Below, piece by piece: positions 1 through 8,601 of a DNA stretch of 64,000 bases. The translations under genes and the position numbers were made by a program. The notes under the pieces were generated by a model that saw only the letters and a list, made by a program, of their open reading frames with translations, ran no database searches and was not told where the DNA came from. The DNA is from Marinibacterium profundimaris (lineage in GTDB: Bacteria; Pseudomonadota; Alphaproteobacteria; Rhodobacterales; Rhodobacteraceae), in NCBI RefSeq assembly GCF_002210095.1, contig NZ_AQQR01000012.1:1-64000 (forward strand), written 5' to 3'. Position 1 is the first letter of the stretch. Each line of letters opens with the position of its first letter.

Positions 1-277
1 ATCATAGCTTATGTCAGTGTCCGAAATTTGGGGGGTAGCTCAATTTACTGGTTATGAATCCTGACCCTACGCCGTGACCTCGAGCCAACGCGAAACAGAG
101 AAGCAGTGGTGCTCTTTCGCGGCAATGTTCGCGACGGCCGCATCCGTTTTCGGCCTAAAGCCGCCATCAAATCCGCGGGAATGCTGCGGCGCAGTTTCAG
201 AAAAGCGGGCATCTGCGTTGTCTTCGTGCGTGACCGAGCGTCAGACGGCCTGTTGCGAGGACATGTCGGAATTGAGC
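1..277. other. Left edge, no gene recognised
   Basis: I can support no coding region here. Possible frames on either strand are short, do not resemble known proteins and lack convincing ribosome binding sites. Base composition is less GC-rich than the rest of the window, as in the accessory strip that follows. Confidence 0.5.
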
Positions 278-571
278 TTACTCCAGCGCGTCAACGAGAA
301 TGGCGTTAAGAGTCAAGCCAGAGCGCCGTAGCACGGCAAGAGACTGGAATTCATCAGATGCCCAGAACGCTTCGGCGTTCTTGCGGTTAGGAAATTCGAG
401 GATGAAAGCAGCATCCGGCAAGGTTCCTCCTCCCTCCATGCGCTTGGGGCTACCGCCGCGGACGCAAAACTTCCCTTTATGCTGGTCCACGACATCCGGA
501 ATCCTGGAGAAGTAATCTTCCATCCAATCGCGATTGTGAATCAGCATCTGACCGATAATGAATGCCGTCAT
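278..571 (-). CDS. DUF1330 family protein
   Basis: A 97-residue protein with the compact ferredoxin-like pattern of the DUF1330 family: an N-terminal strand beginning MTAFIIGQ, a mid-protein GGSPKRMEGG turn, and the late motif FPNRKNAEAFWASDEFQ, typical of these small alpha/beta-barrel dimers. The biochemical role of the family is unknown. I start at 571 rather than the upstream in-frame ATG because AGGAA lies seven bases before it and the family begins with this strand. It is divergent from the methyltransferase at 802. Family assignment is confident, function is not. Confidence 0.75.
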   Translation of the reverse strand: MTAFIIGQMLIHNRDWMEDYFSRIPDVVDQHKGKFCVRGGSPKRMEGGGTLPDAAFILEFPNRKNAEAFWASDEFQSLAVLRRSGLTLNAILVDALE

Positions 572-801
572 AGCGATTTCCTGAGCTGCGGTGGAACGGG
601 TTCTGGCAGTGTAAGGTGCATTTTCTGCGCCGCAACATCGATGATCCAAGCGTCAGCCCGGATGAGTGCAATCTTCACCAAGACGACGGATGTGCGCACC
701 GTGCCAAGGCGTAGGCGCACCGAGCCCTTCGGCGCATTTGGATGGACTTGGGTCGCCGAACGGTATGAACTCTGATCTGAGACAAATGAAGAGGACGAAC
801 C

Positions 802-1635
802 ATGGCTGACGCCCGCTTGATCTCGGAGCACTGGGGAGCCGGCGACGTGTTTTCCAAGATCTATGCGGCCATGCTGGAGGCCGGCATCGATCCGTCTCGC
901 GTCACGGTCGATCAGCTGGCGCCGGTCGATCATTTCCATGCACGCGGCTTTCCCGCAACGAGGGATCTCGCGGATGCTCTGCCGATCGGCGAGGACGAGC
1001 GCATCCTGGATATAGGATGCGGCGTCGGCGGGCCGGCGCGCTATCTGGCACAACGTTTCGGTTGCAGGGTGGATGGCATCGACATCACCGCCCCGTTTGT
1101 TGAAGCCGCGAATAAGTTGACGGACCTTGTCGGCCTTGAGGATCGCGTCACGATCCAGATCGCAGATGGGCAGAGCCTTCCCTTTGTGGACGCTCAATTC
1201 GATGGCGGCTATTCGCAGCATGTGACGATGAACGTCGCCGACAGGGACCGGTTCTTCGCTGAAGCGTTCCGCGTCCTGAAGCCGGGCGCGTTCTTCGCGC
1301 TCACCGAACATGGCCTCGGGCCAACTGGTGATCCGCACCACCCCGTGCCGTGGTCGCAGGACGGTGCAGGCGCTTTCTTGGTCCCGCCGTCCGAGACGGT
1401 GCAAAGCCTGTCGAAAGCCGGTTTCTCCCGAATCGGAGTGACCGACACGGGACAGGACTATCTGGACGCCTATCGGAGTGCGATCGCGGCGGCTGGTCGT
1501 GGCGAGCTGCCCGCCTTCGGCGTTCACATCCTCTTGGGGGAGACAGCCGACGAGAAGGTTCGGAACGCTGCGCGGAACATCGAGGAGCACAGAACGCACC
1601 CTGTGCAGATCATCTGCCGAAAGCCAGCCGCCTGA
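802..1635 (+). CDS. Class I SAM-dependent methyltransferase
   Basis: A 277-residue soluble methyltransferase. The SAM-binding glycine motif ILDIGCGVGG is at residues 68-77, the acidic end of the second strand is DGID, and a DGQSLPF motif precedes the fourth strand. This is the UbiE / sarcosine-dimethylglycine methyltransferase layout. The helical N-terminus, including PVDHFHARG at about 41-49, is common in small-molecule N- or C-methyltransferases. The substrate cannot be told. AGAGGA stands six bases before the ATG. The stop is followed about 80 bases later by a ProC-like gene on the same strand, so the two may be co-transcribed. Codon use is less extreme in GC than in the genes after 3.4 kb. 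Confidence 0.8.
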   Translation: MADARLISEHWGAGDVFSKIYAAMLEAGIDPSRVTVDQLAPVDHFHARGFPATRDLADALPIGEDERILDIGCGVGGPARYLAQRFGCRVDGIDITAPFVEAANKLTDLVGLEDRVTIQIADGQSLPFVDAQFDGGYSQHVTMNVADRDRFFAEAFRVLKPGAFFALTEHGLGPTGDPHHPVPWSQDGAGAFLVPPSETVQSLSKAGFSRIGVTDTGQDYLDAYRSAIAAAGRGELPAFGVHILLGETADEKVRNAARNIEEHRTHPVQIICRKPAA

Positions 1636-1718
1636 CCGGACTTGCCTAACACGCACAGCAACGGCGACCTGTGGCGGCGCAGCTTGAGCGGGACATTCGG
1701 ACCGAGAAGGAGCAACAG

Positions 1719-2516
1719 GTGGTGGGACCGGACAGAGCTATCGGGATCGTCGGCGGAACGGGCATGCTCGGACGAGCCATCGCGGATGCGCTTCTGGACC
1801 GTCAGGTCGTGTCGGCAAGGCAATTGTGGGTCGCGAACAGAAGTGGTGCCGAGGGCGCCTTTGATGACCACCCAGGTGTCAATATGACCACAAGCCATCA
1901 GGCTGTTGCCGATGCTTGCGACGTCATCCTGCTCGTCGTGCCGCCGGCCTCGGCGGCGAGCATCGCGATGGATGCGTCGGAGAGGCTGGTCATATCCGTC
2001 ATGGCAGGGGTGTCGATCGCCCAACTTGGAACGTTCACCTGTGCACGGCGGATCATTCGCGCCATGAGCAGCCCCGCAGCCCGAGAAGGACTGGCATATT
2101 CGCCCTGGTGTGCCTCCGACGACGTCACAGCGGGCGATCGCAAATCAGCGGTAGCCATATTCGAAGCCTGCGGCCTCACGGACGAAGTCGAAAGCGAAGC
2201 TCATATTGAATGCTTCACCGCGATGACAGGTCCGGTGCCCGGCTTCGTCGCTTTCTACGCCAAGGCGATGGTGGATTACGCCGAGACCCAGGGGATCGCG
2301 CCGGACATCGCCAATCGCGCGGTGCGGCAACTTTTCCTCGGTGCAGGAACCTTGATGTCGACGGGCACGATGACCCCTGCCGAGCATGTGACACAGATGA
2401 TCAACTACGCCGGAACGACTGCCGCCGGTCTGCAAGAGATGGATCGCTCCTCGATCACGAAAGACATCGCAAAGGGTCTCGATGCCGCCGTCGCGAGAAC
2501 GCGCTCCATCGGATGA
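1719..2516 (+). CDS. Pyrroline-5-carboxylate reductase-like NAD(P)-binding oxidoreductase
   Basis: About 265 residues with an N-terminal Rossmann motif GIVGGTGMLGRAIADALL and the ProC-type C-terminal helical region (ECFTAMTGPVPGF, then LFLGAGTLMSTG and EHVTQMINYAGTTAAGLQ). These correspond to the conserved ProC pattern of a GSGPAYxF-type turn and a GGxTxAGL-like end. The longer reading from an ATG at 1671 lacks a ribosome binding site. AAGGAG at 1707-1712 points instead to GTG at 1719 or 1722, which also fits the usual ProC N-terminus. The GSGP motif is altered to TGPVPGF, so this may be a paralog with another imine or ketone substrate rather than the proline enzyme. Confidence 0.7.
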   Translation: MVGPDRAIGIVGGTGMLGRAIADALLDRQVVSARQLWVANRSGAEGAFDDHPGVNMTTSHQAVADACDVILLVVPPASAASIAMDASERLVISVMAGVSIAQLGTFTCARRIIRAMSSPAAREGLAYSPWCASDDVTAGDRKSAVAIFEACGLTDEVESEAHIECFTAMTGPVPGFVAFYAKAMVDYAETQGIAPDIANRAVRQLFLGAGTLMSTGTMTPAEHVTQMINYAGTTAAGLQEMDRSSITKDIAKGLDAAVARTRSIG

Positions 2517-2721
2517 TTGATGTGACGCTCGAGTAGATCGCTGCCGAGCCTGCGTCAGCGACCACCGACCACAGATCAACATTCTTTGAAGCTGGATTCT
2601 GCACCACCTTGCCTCGACAATACCTGCGCATCTTAGTCATTCGTGCAATGCGCAGCGAACGGCAGCTCCCCGCCCTTCGCGCCAGGGCAGATCATCATGC
2701 AGCGCCGGGCGTGAGCAATGA

Positions 2722-3072
2722 CTATGGCCCCTCGAAGCAAACCATTCGCTCCCAAGAGTGATGACGCTTCGTGTATTGGTATCTGGCTTTAAGCCCAGCA
2801 CCCTGGGAAGCCCTCGGGAGGCGTCGCTCAGGTCTGATCTCCCGCTGATGGCGAGCAAGAAGGGTGACCAGTCTTCGGCAGGAAATCACCTTCTGGCGCT
2901 TGAGGTGGATGAGGCCCCGTTCGACCGGGTCGAGGTCAACGTCGTCTCCACAGACGCGAGCAAGGGTATCGGCGTAGACATCTGTTGCCGTGACGGGCAC
3001 CTGACAATTTCTCCGCCGCTGATATCGGCTGAGGATCGTAGCGACAGCTTGCGTCGGCTTAATGGTCTTCAT
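2722..3072 (-). CDS. Unrecognised small protein, possibly altered at its C-terminus
   Basis: A 116-residue reading frame that I cannot assign. The first 80 residues look like a genuine folded domain (MKTIKPTQAVATILSRYQ, VTATDVYADTLARV, DPVERGLIHLKRQKVIS) with regular helix-like spacing and few rare residues. The last 35 residues are basic and unlike protein (RASQGAG, KRHHSWERM), as if the natural end had been lost by a frameshift or rearrangement. The chosen ATG at 3072 has only a weak GGGAA upstream. It lies in the low-GC strip between the ProC-like gene and nrdJ with no obvious partner. The overlapping + strand frame from 2758 is less protein-like. Confidence 0.4.
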   Translation of the reverse strand: MKTIKPTQAVATILSRYQRRRNCQVPVTATDVYADTLARVCGDDVDLDPVERGLIHLKRQKVISCRRLVTLLARHQREIRPERRLPRASQGAGLKARYQYTKRHHSWERMVCFEGP

Positions 3073-3390
3073 CGGAGTTCCCACTGCTTCTAAGCGACCT
3101 CGTGTCCAGGGTCTCACCACCCAAGCCAGCCCCACTGCGCCATGCTCAGGCTCATACAGAGAGGGCACAACGGCCCTGAGCCGGATCCGCCGCCTCATGC
3201 CACGAACCGAACATCCCCTTCATACGCGAAAGGCGCCGGAGCGTCTGCTCCAGCGCCTCTGTCACCGTCTTTCAGAGAGTAGCCCAAGGACACCAGGCGA
3301 TACGTTTCGCCCTTGACACCCCTTGCGCAGACTTATGCTTCCGTTTGCGCATTCATCTGCTTTCTCTGACTCCTCCAACACGCCCGTCGA
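3073..3390. other. Intergenic region before nrdJ
   Basis: Apart from the stem-loop at 3231-3258 I see no gene or recognisable element here. The composition changes from the mixed GC of the left strip to the high GC of the nrdJ side at about 3390. Confidence 0.4.
3231..3258 (-). terminator. Stem-loop, possible nrdJ terminator
   Basis: AGGCGC-C-GGAGC at 3231-3242 and GCTCC-A-GCGCCT at 3247-3258 form a 12-position stem with one mismatch and a four-base loop. Read on the minus strand it ends in CGCCTTTCG, about 130 bases after the nrdJ stop. The U-run is short, so this is a modest terminator candidate. Confidence 0.45.
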
Positions 3391-5673
3391 TCACCCGCAC
3401 TTGGAATGCCCGCAGGACGCACAGGTCATGCAGCCTTCGACCATCCGCATGTCGTATTGCCCGCAGCTCGGGCAGGCCGGGCCGCGGGGGGCGCCGAGGT
3501 TCACGACCTCCGCCGTCGGGTCGGATTTCAGGCCCTTGCCCTCGCCCTCGATGAAACCGATGGCGATCATGTGCCGCTCGATCACGCCGCCGATCGCCGC
3601 GAGGATCGACGGGATGTACTTGCCCTGCATCCAGGCCCCGCCGCGAGGGTCGAAGACGGCCTTCAGCTCTTCGACCACGAAGGACACGTCGCCCCCGCGC
3701 CGGAATACCGCCGAGATCATCCGGGTCAGCGCCACGGTCCAGGCGAAATGCTCCATATTCTTGGAGTTGATGAACACCTCGAACGGCCGGCGATGCCCGC
3801 CGATGACGATGTCGTTGATCGTGATGTAGATCGCGTGCTCGCTGTCGGGCCATTTCAGCTTGTACGTCTGCCCCTCCAGCGTCTGCGGCCGGTCCAGCGG
3901 TTCCGACATGTAGATCACGTCGCCGCCCGGGGCGATCCCGTCCTCGACCGGCGCTTCGCCGGGGGCGTGGTCCGTCGTCTCGCTCACGCTCAGAACCGAG
4001 CCGGTCACCTCGTTCGGCCGATAGGTCGTGCAGCCTTTGCAGCCGGTTTCCCAGGCCTGCATGTAGACGTCCTTGAACGCCTCGAAGGAGATATCCTCGG
4101 GGCAGTTGATCGTCTTGGAGATCGACGAATCCACCCATTTCTGCGCCGCGGCCTGCATCTTCACATGCTCCGAGGGCTGCAGCGTCTGGGCGTTCACGAA
4201 ATACTCCGGCAGCTCGGCCTCGCCGAACATGTCGCGCCAGAGCTGGACGGCGTAATCGACAACCTCTTCCTCGGTCCGCGAACCGTCCTTCTGCAGCACC
4301 TTGCGCGTGTAGGCATAGGCAAAGACCGGCTCGATCCCCGAGCTGACATTGCCGGCATAAAGGCTGATCGTGCCCGTCGGCGCGATCGAGGTCAGCAGCG
4401 CGTTGCGGATACCGTGTTCACGGATCGCGTCGCGCACGTCGTCGTCCATCTGCTGCATCGTGCCGGAGGCCAGGAAGGGCCCGGCCTCGAACAGCGGGAA
4501 GGCGCCCTTTTCCCTGGCCAGCTCGACCGAGGCGAGATAGGCGGCCCGGGCCACGCGATGCAGCCAATCCTCGGTCTGTGCGGCAGCCTCGTCCGAGCCA
4601 TAGCGCAGGCCCATCATCAGCAGCGCATCGGCCAGACCGGTCACGCCCAGCCCGATCCGGCGCTTGTTGCGCGCCTCCGCTTCCTGTTCCGGAAGCGGGA
4701 ATTTCGAGGCATCGACCACGTTGTCCATCATCCGAACGGCAGTCGCGACCAGATCCTCCAGCGCGGCATCGTCGATCGTCGCGCCCTCCTCGAAGGGGCG
4801 GTCCACCAAGCGGGCGAGGTTGATCGAGCCCAGCAGGCAGGCGCCGTAGGGCGGCAGGGGCTGTTCGCCGCAGGGGTTGGTCGCGGCGATGGTCTCGCAA
4901 TAGGACAGGTTGTTGGCCTGGTTGATCCGGTCGATGAAGATCACGCCCGGCTCGGCGAAATCATAGGTCGATTTCATGATCCGGTTCCACAGGTCGCGGG
5001 CCTGAACCGTGTGATAGACCTTGTCGTCAAAGACCAGCTCCCACGGGCCGTCGGCCTTCACCGCCTCGAGGAAGGCATCGGTCACCAGCACCGACAGGTT
5101 GAACATGCGCAGCCGCGCGGCATCGCCCTTGGCGGTGACGAAATCCTCGATATCAGGGTGATCGCAGCGCATCGTCGCCATCATCGCCCCCCGGCGCGAG
5201 CCTGCGGACATGATCGTGCGGCACATCGCGTCCCAGACATCCATGAAGCTGAGCGGACCCGAGGCATCCGCCGCCACGCCGGTGACATTGGCGCCGCGCG
5301 GCCGGATGGTCGAGAAATCGTAGCCGATTCCGCCGCCCTGCTGCATGGTCAGCGCCGCCTCGCGCAGCATTTCGAAGATGCCGCCCATGCTGTCGGGGAT
5401 CGTGCCCATGACAAAGCAGTTGAACAGCGTCACCGCGCGCGCCGTGCCGGCCCCGGCGGTGATCCGCCCGGCGGGAAGGTACTTGAAGTCCTCCAGCGCG
5501 GCATAGAACCGCTCTTCCCAGTGGTCCGGGTCCTTTTCCACCCGTGCGAGGTCACGCGCGATGCGGCGCCAGGTGTCCTCGACGGTAAGGTCGATCGGAC
5601 TGCCGTCCGCCTCCTTGAAGCGGTACTTCATGTCCCAGATCTGTTCGGCAATGGGGGCGGCGAAACGGCTCAT
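3391..5673 (-). CDS. nrdJ: Adenosylcobalamin-dependent ribonucleotide reductase (class II)
   Basis: A 760-residue class II enzyme that reduces ribonucleotides to deoxyribonucleotides with coenzyme B12, independent of oxygen. The first redox cysteine sits in VTLFNCFVMGT (Cys86). The radical-site loop NPCGEQ is at about 266-271, with Cys268 and Glu270. The PTGTISLYAG motif typical of NrdJ follows. The C-terminus is a cysteine-rich tail, CPSCGQ then CMTCASCGHSKCG, that re-reduces the active site and may bind zinc. An upstream in-frame ATG at 5733 would add 20 unlikely residues; the conserved N-terminus begins at 5673. It is divergent from the DUF1489 gene with about 118 bases between them, which include a DnaA-box match. 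No class I or III reductase is in the window. Confidence 0.95.
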   Translation of the reverse strand: MSRFAAPIAEQIWDMKYRFKEADGSPIDLTVEDTWRRIARDLARVEKDPDHWEERFYAALEDFKYLPAGRITAGAGTARAVTLFNCFVMGTIPDSMGGIFEMLREAALTMQQGGGIGYDFSTIRPRGANVTGVAADASGPLSFMDVWDAMCRTIMSAGSRRGAMMATMRCDHPDIEDFVTAKGDAARLRMFNLSVLVTDAFLEAVKADGPWELVFDDKVYHTVQARDLWNRIMKSTYDFAEPGVIFIDRINQANNLSYCETIAATNPCGEQPLPPYGACLLGSINLARLVDRPFEEGATIDDAALEDLVATAVRMMDNVVDASKFPLPEQEAEARNKRRIGLGVTGLADALLMMGLRYGSDEAAAQTEDWLHRVARAAYLASVELAREKGAFPLFEAGPFLASGTMQQMDDDVRDAIREHGIRNALLTSIAPTGTISLYAGNVSSGIEPVFAYAYTRKVLQKDGSRTEEEVVDYAVQLWRDMFGEAELPEYFVNAQTLQPSEHVKMQAAAQKWVDSSISKTINCPEDISFEAFKDVYMQAWETGCKGCTTYRPNEVTGSVLSVSETTDHAPGEAPVEDGIAPGGDVIYMSEPLDRPQTLEGQTYKLKWPDSEHAIYITINDIVIGGHRRPFEVFINSKNMEHFAWTVALTRMISAVFRRGGDVSFVVEELKAVFDPRGGAWMQGKYIPSILAAIGGVIERHMIAIGFIEGEGKGLKSDPTAEVVNLGAPRGPACPSCGQYDMRMVEGCMTCASCGHSKCG

Positions 5674-5790
5674 CGGGCGATTCCCTTTTTCGGCAGGAGG
5701 AACAAGGTATATCATTTGGCCCCTGCACCTCAACAGCTTGATGTCGGTCCCGTGGCCTCTACAATATAGGGCGGATTGTGGGGACGACTC

Positions 5791-5799
5791 TGTGGATAA
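5791..5799 (-). promoter_or_regulatory. Perfect DnaA-box match upstream of nrdJ
   Basis: The minus strand reads TTATCCACA, an exact match to the strong consensus DnaA box, 118-126 bases before the nrdJ start. A TATATT hexamer (5763-5768, minus strand) could be the nrdJ -10. The box overlaps the GTG start of the divergent DUF1489 gene, so coding constraint could also explain it. Regulation of nrd genes by DnaA is known in enterobacteria; here it is inference. Confidence 0.45.
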
Positions 5800-6223
5800 G
5801 ACGATACACTTGGTGAAGCTTTGCGTCGGCGCCGCAGCGGTCGAGGACCTGGAACACTGGCAGGCGACGGCCCGGGCGCGCGGGACGGACGGATTGCCGC
5901 GTCATGTGACACGGATGTGGCCCCGGCGCGAGGCGGAATTGCTCAACGGCGGGTCTCTGTTCTGGGTGTTCAAGGGGCTGGTGCTGTGCCGGCAGCAGGT
6001 GCTGCGACTGGACCCGGTCACGGGGTCCGACGGGATCGAGCGCTGCGGCATCGTGCTGGAGCACGAGGTGACCCGCACCCGCCCGCTGCCGCGCCGGCCG
6101 TTCCAGGGCTGGCGCTACCTGACGCCCGAGGATGCGCCCGAGGATCTACCCGCCGGCCACGCCAATGACGATGCGCTGCCGCCGAAGCTGGCGGCGGAGC
6201 TGGCGGATATCGGGGTACGCTAG
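5792..6223 (+). CDS. DUF1489 family protein
   Basis: A 143-residue protein of the alphaproteobacterial DUF1489 family, function unknown. The diagnostic N-terminus is IHLVKLCVGAAAVEDLEHW, followed by HVTRMWPRREAELL and a central GSLFWVFKG...CRQQVL block. An open frame extends upstream to 5561 without family similarity, so I start at GTG 5792. The GTG overlaps the DnaA-box match discussed with nrdJ, and the only upstream purine-rich sequence (gggga, 5780-5784) is weak. Family members are usually about 140 residues, in agreement with this start. Confidence 0.85.
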   Translation: MDKTIHLVKLCVGAAAVEDLEHWQATARARGTDGLPRHVTRMWPRREAELLNGGSLFWVFKGLVLCRQQVLRLDPVTGSDGIERCGIVLEHEVTRTRPLPRRPFQGWRYLTPEDAPEDLPAGHANDDALPPKLAAELADIGVR

Positions 6224-6657
6224 GCGCCCGACACCAGGGGCCCGACAAAGGATGGCGCCTCCGGTCGGCTGTCCGGACGCAAAGCACCTGCCTGCCCTGC
6301 GCTCAGGTCAGGGCGATATCTCTCCTTCCCTTCGGATGACGCCGCCGCATTGGTCCGCGGCCGCGACCAGCGACCGACGCGTCTGAGGTCAAAATTAGCA
6401 AAGCCGCGCCCTGGGCGCCTTCCACCGCAATACGCCAACCGGCGGCTTCGTCGCTCTATCGGCATGACCGGCGGCATTGCGCCCCCCTTCCTCCTGTCTC
6501 TTGTCGCCGCATCGCGCGGGTACGACAGCGAAAAGGACAGTTCGGTAAATCATTTATTTGCCAGTCCGCCCGAACATGAAGGCGGCTCTCTCTGAAGGCG
6601 AGTCGCACCCCGGGCCCGCGATCACGCGCCCCGGGCCGGAGTTTGGAGGAGTCGCCG
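6224..6657. other. 430-base gap without a recognised gene
   Basis: Short frames on both strands here are rich in arginine and proline and look like chance. I see no RNA gene, repeat copy or strong promoter. The last 15 bases hold the ribosome binding site of the next gene. Confidence 0.4.
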
Positions 6658-7497
6658 ATGCGCGGCATGCTGGCCTACATGTCGATGATCCTGATGCTGT
6701 CCGCAGGTGCCTTGCGGGCAGAGGACGGCAGCTATGGCTGGGTCTCCCTTGGCGCCCGGACGGCAGGCCTGGCGACGCGCGTTGGGCCAAACGCGTCAAC
6801 GGACCCATACGGGCCGGGCAGATACGGGGCGGCGGCGGATCTTTCGCCCCCGGCCCGGCTGGACTGGCATGGCAACACGACCACGCAGGCCGAGGGTGGT
6901 ATGGCCGGGGCCGGGCTTTATGGCCGGCTGGCGCTTGGCCGGCACGAACTGTCGCTTGGCGGCGGGCTGACGCCGGACGGGTCCGGCAGCGTACAGCTGG
7001 GTCTTGGCGATGTCCTGCCCGGCCCGGACCGGTCCGTGTCATATGGCAGGCAACCGGAGCCGGCGGGCGTTCTGGAATATGGCCAGCAGGTGCCTCTGGC
7101 GCCCCGGCTCACGCTGCGCCCCTTTGCCCAGGCGCGTATGGGCGATGAGACCCTGGCCCGGCTTGGCACGGATCTCGTGATCGGGGACCTTGGCTACGGC
7201 GGCCTGGCACCGCGCAACCCGGTGACGGGCTTTCGCGCCGGCGCGACCGGCACGGGCGATCCCGGCTTTGCGCTGGTTCTGGGGGCCGACATCGCCCATG
7301 TGTCGGAAAGCCGCTACCTCGATGTGGGCATGGGCGAGGCCGCGCTGGCGCGCCATCGCGGCAGGCTGCGCGCGGGCGTGCATTACGGCAGTGGCGACCT
7401 GAATCTCTTCTACGGCATGACCTGGATGGAACAGGCGGTTCCGAACCGCCCGGACAGCCAGCTTCTCGGGGCGCTGCAGCTTCAACTGCGGTTTTGA
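6658..7497 (+). CDS. Outer-membrane protein, LpxR (DUF2219) lipid A deacylase-like
   Basis: About 279 residues with a cleavable Sec signal (MRGMLAYMSMILMLSAGALRA). The body is rich in alternating Gly, Leu and aromatic residues, as in a 12-strand beta-barrel, and ends in the outer-membrane signature LQLQLRF with a terminal Phe. The late block GADIAHVSESRYLDVGMGE and the final strand resemble the LpxR family, which removes the 3'-acyloxyacyl chain of lipid A. Catalytic residues cannot be aligned by eye and the protein is somewhat short, so a generic barrel is the alternative. GGAGGA at 6645-6650 sets the start at 6658 rather than the ATG five codons earlier. Confidence 0.6.
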   Translation: MRGMLAYMSMILMLSAGALRAEDGSYGWVSLGARTAGLATRVGPNASTDPYGPGRYGAAADLSPPARLDWHGNTTTQAEGGMAGAGLYGRLALGRHELSLGGGLTPDGSGSVQLGLGDVLPGPDRSVSYGRQPEPAGVLEYGQQVPLAPRLTLRPFAQARMGDETLARLGTDLVIGDLGYGGLAPRNPVTGFRAGATGTGDPGFALVLGADIAHVSESRYLDVGMGEAALARHRGRLRAGVHYGSGDLNLFYGMTWMEQAVPNRPDSQLLGALQLQLRF

Positions 7498-7547
7498 TGT
7501 CGCATTCCGGCACCACGACGTGCTGAGGGCTGCCGAGAATTACCACC

Positions 7548-7691
7548 ATGCTAACTCACGGTGAAAAGACGCTGGTGCCCGCGCGCGACCTGTCGGTGCG
7601 CGAGGTCACTTAGATCTACATCCATCTGCCGCATCACCAGATCCTTTGAGCCAACGGGGCCGAGACCAAGAGCTTCCATGACGCGGCCTGA
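7548..7691 (+). pseudogene. Decayed Hint-domain (Hedgehog/intein) fragment
   Basis: Read in one frame from an ATG at 7548, the sequence gives HGEKTLVPARDLSVREVT, stop, IYIHLPHHQIL, stop, ANGAETKSFHDAA, stop. This is the C-terminal pattern of bacterial Hint domains (a VPA entry, then a Y-x-H-L...HQIL.ANG.E.SFHP block) interrupted by TAG at 7611, TGA at 7647 and TGA at 7689. The N-terminal part and the usual downstream region are missing. Such Hint proteins are common multi-copy secreted or calcium-binding-repeat-associated proteins in Rhodobacteraceae. It appears to be a relic in front of rpsD. Confidence 0.65.
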
Positions 7692-7769
7692 GCGCACCGG
7701 CCGGCCGTCCCCGGCGCGACCTGCGGCCCGGGGATATCCCGCGATCGCGGCGAATCCCGCGACCGGGGA

Positions 7770-7797
7770 TTGACTCCCCCGCCCCATCCGGTATGAG
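7770..7797 (+). promoter_or_regulatory. Candidate sigma-70 promoter for rpsD
   Basis: TTGACT (7770-7775) and TATGAG (7792-7797) are separated by 16 bases. It would give a 5' leader of about 120 bases before rpsD. S4 represses its own synthesis in other bacteria through leader RNA structure; I cannot confirm such a fold here. Confidence 0.5.
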
Positions 7798-7922
7798 CGC
7801 GGCTTCATTGGTGTTGGTGGCCCCCGCAAGGGGATGCCTGTCAGGGCTCGCATGATGCGGGTCCAGAGGACAACGCCCTTCATAGCCGGCCTTCCGGTCG
7901 GCGCCAAAGAAGGAGATCAGCC

Positions 7923-8543
7923 GTGACCAAACGCACGTCTGCCAAGTACAAGATCGACCGCCGCATGGGCGAAAACATCTGGGGCCGCGCCAAGTCCCCG
8001 GTCAACCGCCGCGAATACGGCCCCGGCCAGCACGGCCAGCGCCGCAAGGGCAAGCTGTCCGATTTCGGCATCCAGCTGCGCGCCAAGCAGAAGCTGAAGG
8101 GCTATTACGGCGACCTGACCGAAAAGCAGTTCCGCCGCATCTATTCCGAAGCCGAGCGGGTCAAGGGCGACACCGGTGAAAACCTCATCGGCCTGCTGGA
8201 GCGCCGCCTGGACGCGGTTGTCTACCGCGCCAAGTTCGTGCCGACCGTCTTCGCCGCCCGCCAGTTCGTGAACCACAAGCACGTGCGCGTGAACGGCAAG
8301 ATCGTGAACATCCCCTCCTACCGCGTGAAGGAAGGCGACGTGATCGAGGTCCGCGACCGGTCCAAGCAGCTGGCCTCCGTGCTGGAAGCCTCGCAGCTGG
8401 TCGAGCGCGACGTGCCCGATTACCTGGACGTCGACCACAACAAGATGACCGCAACCTTCGTCCGCACCCCGTCGCTGGGCGATGTGCCCTACGCGGTGCA
8501 GATGGAACCGAACCTGGTCGTCGAATTCTACGCCAAGAACTGA
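7923..8543 (+). CDS. rpsD: 30S ribosomal protein S4
   Basis: A 206-residue S4 that nucleates assembly of the 30S body by binding 16S rRNA. It has the N-terminal S4 domain ([31 protein letters not shown]) and the S4 RNA-binding domain from about residue 95 ([32 protein letters not shown]). The long alphaproteobacterial form is followed by a strong terminator. The start codon is GTG, with AAGGAG eight bases upstream in AAGAAGGAGATCAGCC. It is monocistronic, as usual in this group. Confidence 0.98.
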   Translation: MTKRTSAKYKIDRRMGENIWGRAKSPVNRREYGPGQHGQRRKGKLSDFGIQLRAKQKLKGYYGDLTEKQFRRIYSEAERVKGDTGENLIGLLERRLDAVVYRAKFVPTVFAARQFVNHKHVRVNGKIVNIPSYRVKEGDVIEVRDRSKQLASVLEASQLVERDVPDYLDVDHNKMTATFVRTPSLGDVPYAVQMEPNLVVEFYAKN

Positions 8544-8567
8544 TCCCGATCAGGTCCCGAGATGTCG

Positions 8568-8597
8568 AAAGGCCGCGCCATCCGGGCGCGGCCTTTT
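8568..8597 (+). terminator. Rho-independent terminator of rpsD
   Basis: AAAGGCCGCGCC (8568-8579), a five-base loop and GGCGCGGCCTTTT (8585-8597) form a 12-base-pair stem ending in a T-run. It starts 25 bases after the rpsD stop. Confidence 0.9.
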
Positions 8598-8601
8598 GCG
8601 T

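Noticed and set aside
2758-3093. + strand 111-codon frame in the left strip
   Set aside because: The minus-strand frame 2722-3072 has more protein-like composition; both cannot easily be real, and this one resembles no family.
3406-5769. 787-codon frame antisense to nrdJ
   Set aside because: Shadow of nrdJ with alternating Arg/His/Asp text and no recognisable fold.
5701-5772. NrdR-box pair upstream of nrdJ
   Set aside because: Two AT-rich motifs (AACAAGGTATATC, CTACAATATAGG) look box-like but their centres are about 56 bases apart, not the usual spacing of about 31, and the sequences are poor matches.
5673-5791. Cobalamin riboswitch before nrdJ
   Set aside because: The gap is too short and lacks the B12-box sequence and its multi-helix layout.
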